Source of the DNA: an uncultured Eubacteriales bacterium
Lineage (GTDB): Bacteria > Bacillota > Clostridia > UBA1381 > UMGS1253
Length of the DNA stretch: 10,866 bases
Direction: 5' to 3'
NCBI GenBank assembly: GCA_900550065.1
Contig: URQR01000056.1
Location: 1 to 10,866, forward strand
The translations under genes were made by a program, and so were the position numbers. Every line of letters begins with the position of its first letter. Position 1 is the stretch's first letter. The notes below the pieces were generated by a model that searched no databases, was not told the origin of the DNA, and worked only from the letters and a program-made list of their open reading frames with translations. Shown here piece by piece: positions 6,465 to 10,866 of this stretch.

Positions 6465-7205
6465 ATGAATTATTATGGCGGCTATGGCAGCGGCTACGGC
6501 GGTTATGGCGGTTACGACAGGTATGGCGGCTTTGATTTTGACGCCGGCTCAATGTCGGGTATGGAAAACGCTGCGCTTGGGTTTGTTTTCACCTTTGTCG
6601 CAATTTTCTACCTCGTTATGCTTGCCTATGTAATAACAAATTATGTAATACGGGCGCTTGGTCTGCACCGCATTGCAAAAAACAGCGGCGTGGAGAACGC
6701 GTGGCTCGCATGGATTCCACTTGCCGACCTGTATCTGCTCGGTAAGGTCACCGGCGACGTGTCGCTTGGAAACCGTAAGCTCAAGAATACAGCTCTGTGG
6801 CTGCTTCTTGTCCCAATCATTGGCGGCGTCATTTCAGTGCTTTTTTATTTCGGGATAATCATCTCGGTTGTCGTCGCGGGGGTAAGCGCATCCGCAGCGG
6901 GCAGCGCAGCAGCCATCATAATGCCGATTGTGATATGTATTTTGATGTTTTCTGCTTTTCTCGTTGTCGTGCTTGCGGCTTCGCTGTTCTACTATCTTGT
7001 TTATGGTATGGCATACTATACGCTCTGCACAAAGTTTAAAGAGAGTACGCACAGCGTATTTTATACGCTTATGGCGCTGTTTGTTCCGCTTGCCGACGCG
7101 ATAATAATGCTGAAACTGTCAAAGACGGCGCCGGTTGTTTCGCCCACGGCAAGTCCATACAATTACGAACCATTTAATAACGATACTACGAATATGGGGG
7201 AATAA
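6465..7205 (+). CDS. Uncharacterised membrane protein with Gly/Tyr-rich N-terminus (paralogue 1)
   Basis: I do not recognise this 246-residue protein. Residues 2-23 are a low-complexity GGY-type segment (for example YGGYGSGYGGYGGY) of unknown role, probably disordered and on one face of the membrane. Hydrophobic segments follow at about 38-62, 109-139, 148-182 and 197-216, suggesting four or five membrane spans. Between the first and second lies the notable core GVENAWLAWIPLADLYLLG at 75-93, which recurs in the next gene. The C-terminal 25 residues are polar and rich in Pro, Asn and Thr. There is no signal-peptide cleavage site and no recognisable catalytic motif. The start is fixed by AAGGAGGGG just upstream. 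The gene has its own promoter and is co-transcribed with its paralogue four bases later. It could be a small scaffold or transport-related protein, but no function is claimed. Confidence 0.85.
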   Translation: MNYYGGYGSGYGGYGGYDRYGGFDFDAGSMSGMENAALGFVFTFVAIFYLVMLAYVITNYVIRALGLHRIAKNSGVENAWLAWIPLADLYLLGKVTGDVSLGNRKLKNTALWLLLVPIIGGVISVLFYFGIIISVVVAGVSASAAGSAAAIIMPIVICILMFSAFLVVVLAASLFYYLVYGMAYYTLCTKFKESTHSVFYTLMALFVPLADAIIMLKLSKTAPVVSPTASPYNYEPFNNDTTNMGE

Positions 7206-7209
7206 AATT

Positions 7210-7764
7210 ATGTATTCATCACACGCACTCGCGGCAGCGGCCGGCGCAGTAGCTGTAGTCGCTATTGTTTTTAGCTTAATTGCCGCGCTTATCGGTATTG
7301 CATTTTACGTGTTTTCATCACTTATGTTCTACAAGCTTGCGCAAAAACGCGGCGTAGACCATGCATGGCTCGCGTGGATTCCATATGGAAACCTGTATCT
7401 GCTTGGGCAGATTGCAGGGCCGATGAACCTGTTTGGAAAATTACGCATCGAAAAAACAGGCCTTGTCCTGCTTTTAGCGCCGTTGGCGCTCTGGGCGGCA
7501 ACATTAGTTTTAGGCATGCTGGCCCTAATTCCGTTCTTAGGAATTATTTTCGGTATTATTGCAGGCGTGCTCTCTTTTGTGGGGCCGCTGGCGTTGCTTG
7601 TGCTGAATTTATGCGTGCTTTACCGCATTTATTCGCCGTATCTGCCGAAAAATACGGTGCTTGTTTACACGCTTGTTTCAATCCTTACTGTAACAATTCC
7701 ATTCTTTATTTACAGTATTCTGAAAAAAGAACCAATCAGCCAGCCGTATGACTTTACATTTTAA
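7210..7764 (+). CDS. Uncharacterised membrane protein (paralogue 2)
   Basis: This 184-residue protein shares the core of the preceding gene: GVDHAWLAWIPYGNLYLLG at 48-66 matches GVENAWLAWIPLADLYLLG. About 15 of 23 positions are identical through the final Gly, and the DNA is also similar there. It lacks the Gly/Tyr-rich N-terminus and starts directly with a membrane segment (about 8-40). More segments follow at about 84-108, 109-138 and 149-170, then a short polar tail. The start at 7210 is chosen because GGGGGA at 7196-7201 sits eight bases before the ATG and the previous stop ends at 7205. The reading frame is open further upstream, but only as overlap with the preceding gene. Adjacent location plus the shared core points to tandem duplication. 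Function is unknown, and the two proteins may act together in one membrane complex. Confidence 0.85.
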   Translation: MYSSHALAAAAGAVAVVAIVFSLIAALIGIAFYVFSSLMFYKLAQKRGVDHAWLAWIPYGNLYLLGQIAGPMNLFGKLRIEKTGLVLLLAPLALWAATLVLGMLALIPFLGIIFGIIAGVLSFVGPLALLVLNLCVLYRIYSPYLPKNTVLVYTLVSILTVTIPFFIYSILKKEPISQPYDFTF

Positions 7765-7780
7765 TGCATACAGTAATAAG

Positions 7781-7810
7781 AAAAGAAGCGGCATATGCCG
7801 CTTCTTTTTT
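7781..7810. terminator. Bidirectional Rho-independent terminator
   Basis: This is a perfect palindrome centred between 7794 and 7795: 14 base pairs from AAAAGAAGCGGCAT to its complement, with the innermost pairs opening as the loop. On the plus strand it ends in TTCTTTTTT. On the minus strand the arm gives TTCTTTTCTTATT. It lies 17 bases after the plus-strand membrane-protein stop and 21 bases after the secA stop on the other strand, so it should stop both convergent transcripts. Confidence 0.93.
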
Positions 7811-7829
7811 CGCGCCTCAAACGCGGTGT

Positions 7830-10568
7830 TTATTCCTCCGCGTTTAACCCACAGCATTTTTTATACTTTTTCCCGCTCCCGCACGGGCACGGGTCGTTGC
7901 GGCCCACCTTCTGCTTTTTCTTCACAGGCTGCTTTTTCACCGTGTCGTCGCCGCCGTGGCTCGCCGCCGTCGGGTTTGCCACCTGCTTACGCTCGAGCGA
8001 GTCGGACGCCGGCACCGCGCCGAGCACGTACTTCGCCGTTTCATGCGAAATATTCGCCAGCATCTCATCGTACATATCCGAGCCCACAATACGGTACTCT
8101 ACCACCGGGTCACGCTGTGCATACGCATTTAAGCCAATTCCGTTTTTGAGCTGGTCCATATCGTCGATATGGTCCATCCACTTTAAGTCAACCACGCGTA
8201 GCAGGATAACACGCTCCAGCTCGGCCATGTTCTCGCCGAACACCTCCTGCTGGTGCGCCATGCGCTCCTGCGCAAAGCCTTCCAGCCGCTCGCGTACATC
8301 CGCCTGCGTAATGCTATTTAGTTCGTCATACGTCAGTTTAAAACTGTCCGGCGGCGCAAAGAACGTTGCGCTCGCGTAAGCCGACAGGCCTTCTAAATCC
8401 CAATCGTCCGGATTCGGCGCGCTGGCATAGCTATTTACTGCATAGTCAATTGTCTCGTCAATCATATGCAGAATCGATGCATGTAAATCCTCTCCGTCGA
8501 GCACCTTCTGCCGCTGCGAGTAAATCATCTTGCGCTGCTCGTTCATAACTTCGTCGTACTGGAGGACATGCTTTCTAATATCAAAGTTGCGTCCTTCCAC
8601 CTTCTTCTGCGCGTTTTCAATTGCGCCGGAAAGCATTTTTGCTTCAATCGGCTGATCGTCTTCAATGCCGACGCGCTCAATCATCGCGCCAATCCGCTCC
8701 GAGCCGAACAGGCGCATCAAATCATCCTCAAGCGAGAGGAAAAACTTCGACGCACCGGGGTCGCCCTGACGCCCGCTTCGTCCGCGCAGCTGGTTATCGA
8801 CGCGCCGCGACTCGTGCCGCTCTGTACCAATGACAAACAGGCCGCCCGCCTCGACAACTGCTTCCGCCTCCGGGCGGATTTCATTTTTATACTTTTCGTT
8901 TAACTCCTGAAATGTCTTACGGGCATTTAAAATTTCCTCATCCGTCGTGTCGGAATAACCCGTCGACTCTGTAATTAACTCCTCAGAAAAGCCGAGCCGC
9001 CGCATCTCGTGCGTCGCCATGTGCTCCGCGTTGCCGCCGAGCATAATATCCGTACCACGGCCGGCCATGTTCGTTGCAATCGTAACCGCGCCCTTTTTGC
9101 CCGCCTGCGAGATAATCTCCGCTTCTTTTTCGTGGAACTTCGCGTTTAAGACCTCGTGCTTGATGCCTTTCTTTTTAAGCAGACCGCTGATAATCTCCGA
9201 TTTTTCAATCGACACCGTACCAACCAGCACCGGCTGCCCCTTTTCGTGACACGCGATTACCTGGTCAACAATGGCGTTATACTTACCCGCTTCGTTTTTA
9301 TAAACCGCATCGTCATAATCCTTTCTAACCATCGGCTTATTGGTTGGAACAGCAACAACATCGAGCTTATAAATCTGCTGGAATTCCTGCTCCTCCGTCT
9401 GCGCAGTACCGGTCATACCGGAAAGCTTGGTGTATAAACGGAAGAAATTCTGGAACGTAATGGTCGCCAGCGTTTTCGACTCGTTCTCGACCTTAACATG
9501 CTCTTTAGCCTCAATCGCTTGGTGCAGGCCGTCAGAGTAGCGGCGGCCGAACATCATACGGCCCGTAAACTCGTCAACAATGATTACTTCTCCGTCCTTG
9601 ACCACGTATTCGCGGTCGCGCTTCATCACGCCATGCGCCTTAATCGCCTGATTGACATGATGGCTGATAAGCATGTTGTTCGGATCCGACAGGTTCTCAA
9701 GCTGGAAAAACTCCTCCGCCTTTTTGATACCCTTTGGCGTCAGCGTGGCCGTTTTCGCCTTTTCATCTACGATATAATCCGCGTCGATATCCTCGTCTAA
9801 TTCCTTATCATCCGTCTGTTTTACATATTTTACCGACAAGCGGCGCGCAAACGTATCCGTCAGCGTGTAAAGCTGGGTCGACTTCCCGCCCATGCCGGAA
9901 ATGATAAGCGGCGTACGCGCTTCGTCAATCAAAATTGAGTCCACCTCGTCGATAATCGCGTAGTTCTGTCCGCGCTGTACCATCTGGTCCTTCTGAATAA
10001 CCATGTTGTCACGCAGATAGTCAAAGCCCAGTTCGTTGTTTGTCGCATAGGTAATATCCGCCGCATAGGCCGCTTTGCGGTCCTCCGGCTCTAAGTCGTG
10101 CACAATCAGCCCGACGCTCAGCCCCATAAACCGGAACACCTTGCCCATCCACTCGCTGTCGCGCTTTGCAAGATAGTCGTTGACCGTTACGATGTGTACG
10201 CCTTTGCCCGACAGGGCGTTTAAATACGCCGGCAACGTAGACACGAGCGTTTTACCTTCACCTGTTTTCATCTCGGCAATCCGCCCCTGATGCAGGATGA
10301 CCCCGCCGAGCACCTGTACATAAAAGTGCTTCATACCGAGTACGCGCCACGCGGCCTCGCGCACCGCAGCAAACGCCTCCGGCAAAATATCGTCCAGCGT
10401 TTCGCCCGCCGCGAGCCGGCTTTTAAACTCGTCCGTTTTAGCGCGCAGCTCCGCGTCGCTCAACTTCGTATACGCCTCGTCGTACGTCATAACCTTTTTC
10501 GCAATCGGCACAACGCGCTTGATTTCCCGGTCGGAATATGTGCCGAATATCTTCTCAAAAACATTCAT
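7830..10568 (-). CDS. secA: Protein translocase ATPase SecA
   Basis: The 912-residue motor drives unfolded preproteins through SecYEG at the cytoplasmic membrane using ATP. The Walker A motif is MKTGEGKT at 100-107 and the DEAD-type Walker B is DEVD at 207-210. The preprotein cross-linking domain runs at about 220-370. The second nucleotide-binding domain has AGRGTDI at 502-508 and GRSGRQGDPG at 596-605. The two-helix finger region includes LKWMDHIDDMDQLKNG at 795-810. A Lys-rich linker leads to the SEC-C zinc motif with Cys894, Cys896, Cys905 and Cys906, which binds SecB or lipids in the family. The complete zinc tail and normal length mark the main housekeeping SecA rather than SecA2. The ATG at 10568 follows TGAGGTG at 10576-10582. 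It is a single-gene unit with its own promoter and terminator. Confidence 0.99.
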   Translation of the reverse strand: MNVFEKIFGTYSDREIKRVVPIAKKVMTYDEAYTKLSDAELRAKTDEFKSRLAAGETLDDILPEAFAAVREAAWRVLGMKHFYVQVLGGVILHQGRIAEMKTGEGKTLVSTLPAYLNALSGKGVHIVTVNDYLAKRDSEWMGKVFRFMGLSVGLIVHDLEPEDRKAAYAADITYATNNELGFDYLRDNMVIQKDQMVQRGQNYAIIDEVDSILIDEARTPLIISGMGGKSTQLYTLTDTFARRLSVKYVKQTDDKELDEDIDADYIVDEKAKTATLTPKGIKKAEEFFQLENLSDPNNMLISHHVNQAIKAHGVMKRDREYVVKDGEVIIVDEFTGRMMFGRRYSDGLHQAIEAKEHVKVENESKTLATITFQNFFRLYTKLSGMTGTAQTEEQEFQQIYKLDVVAVPTNKPMVRKDYDDAVYKNEAGKYNAIVDQVIACHEKGQPVLVGTVSIEKSEIISGLLKKKGIKHEVLNAKFHEKEAEIISQAGKKGAVTIATNMAGRGTDIMLGGNAEHMATHEMRRLGFSEELITESTGYSDTTDEEILNARKTFQELNEKYKNEIRPEAEAVVEAGGLFVIGTERHESRRVDNQLRGRSGRQGDPGASKFFLSLEDDLMRLFGSERIGAMIERVGIEDDQPIEAKMLSGAIENAQKKVEGRNFDIRKHVLQYDEVMNEQRKMIYSQRQKVLDGEDLHASILHMIDETIDYAVNSYASAPNPDDWDLEGLSAYASATFFAPPDSFKLTYDELNSITQADVRERLEGFAQERMAHQQEVFGENMAELERVILLRVVDLKWMDHIDDMDQLKNGIGLNAYAQRDPVVEYRIVGSDMYDEMLANISHETAKYVLGAVPASDSLERKQVANPTAASHGGDDTVKKQPVKKKQKVGRNDPCPCGSGKKYKKCCGLNAEE

Positions 10569-10687
10569 CCAGTTTCACCTCAAATTCAGTTTTCCTTTCT
10601 GTGCCGCGTCCTATACGCATGCTGCAAAAGGAATCGCCGTCCGTCTGTCAAATTTTTACCTATTAAAATGCAAACGGCAACAGACAC

Positions 10688-10716
10688 ATTATATCACCAA
10701 ACAAATAGCTTGGCTA
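10688..10716 (-). promoter_or_regulatory. Extended -10 promoter of secA
   Basis: On the minus strand a perfect TATAAT (10688-10693) carries the extended -10 dinucleotide TG one base upstream (10695-10696). Seventeen bases further is TAGCCA (10711-10716), a four-of-six match to the -35 consensus. Transcription should start near 10681, with a leader of about 112 bases. The -35 region is flanked by two copies of ATAGCT (10705-10710 and 10716-10721), 11 bases apart. Confidence 0.75.
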
Positions 10717-10815
10717 TAGCTAAATGTAAATTCTTTGTAAATTAATCGGCCTGCAAACGTGAAAAGTCTGCGGCCCCCAGAATAATAACAACTTTTTTAC
10801 ATAATAATTAAGTTA

Positions 10816-10843
10816 TGGACTTTTTTTTAAATAGTGGTATAAT
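10816..10843 (+). promoter_or_regulatory. Extended -10 promoter pointing right, out of the window
   Basis: A perfect TATAAT (10838-10843) with TG at 10835-10836, one base upstream, forms an extended -10. TGGACT at 10816-10821 is a four-of-six -35 match with a 16-base spacer. An 8-base T-tract lies in the spacer. The transcript should start near 10850, inside the hairpin at the window edge. The gene it drives is not in view and is divergent from secA. Confidence 0.7.
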
Positions 10844-10847
10844 ATAC

Positions 10848-10866
10848 GCAAGAGCGAAACTCTTGC
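10848..10866 (+). other. Hairpin at the 5' end of the rightward transcript
   Basis: GCAAGAG and CTCTTGC form a perfect 7-bp inverted repeat around the 5-base loop CGAAA, ending on the last base of the window. It begins five bases after the -10 box, so it coincides with the predicted transcription start. It could be a 5' mRNA-stabilising hairpin, an operator for a dimeric repressor, or the first stem of a longer leader. It does not match the CIRCE or SOS-box sequences I know. What follows is not visible. Confidence 0.55.

Noticed and set aside
10555..10620. Short upstream ORF of 21 codons overlapping the secA start (SecM-like leader)
   Set aside because: There is no ribosome binding site before its ATG, no arrest-like sequence, and its amino acids look arbitrary.
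10749..10775. Terminator-like GGCCTGCA / TGCGGCC hairpin on the plus strand
   Set aside because: The stem has a bulge, the T-run is about 20 bases away, and no plus-strand gene ends upstream.

Overview
This 10.9 kb window comes from the chromosome of a Gram-positive bacterium of class Clostridia. The evidence is a SCIFF six-cysteine peptide next to its radical-SAM maturase (a near-signature of Clostridia), a split transketolase, Mini-ribonuclease III after cysS, a SecA with a C-terminal zinc motif, strong AGGAGG-type ribosome binding sites and consensus sigma-A promoters. Coding DNA is moderately GC-rich and the intergenic regions are AT-rich. I see no insertion sequence, phage gene, CRISPR array, rRNA or tRNA, so this looks like core chromosome.

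Left part, minus strand (1-1191): a consensus promoter drives a 48-codon gene for the SCIFF ranthipeptide precursor. A hairpin that probably works as a partial terminator follows, and then the maturase gene, which runs off the left edge. Neither gene depends on a long ORF for recognition: the peptide is short and the maturase is cut by the window boundary.

Middle part, minus strand (1188-6319): transcription starts in front of cysE and probably continues through cysS, mrnC, the two transketolase subunits and a GNAT acetyltransferase. Spacings are short or overlapping except for 55 nt between mrnC and the transketolase. cysE makes O-acetylserine for cysteine synthesis, cysS charges tRNA-Cys, and mrnC matures 23S rRNA. 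The transketolase pair serves the pentose phosphate pathway. The GNAT stop codon lies inside the -35 box of the SCIFF promoter, so the two units abut with no spacer.

Plus-strand island (6414-7764): a promoter divergent from cysE drives two small membrane-protein genes, four bases apart, which share a distinctive core and are probably tandem paralogues. The first has a Gly/Tyr-rich N-terminus. I do not recognise their function. A perfect palindromic terminator at 7781-7808 serves both this pair and the convergent secA.

Right part (7830-10866): secA on the minus strand has its own extended -10 promoter. Past it, a plus-strand promoter points out of the window, and its transcript would begin in a 7-bp hairpin at the very edge. 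The gene it serves is not visible.

No clearly new system is proven here. The items most worth following up are the SCIFF locus architecture, the uncharacterised tandem membrane pair, and the promoter-plus-hairpin at the right edge.
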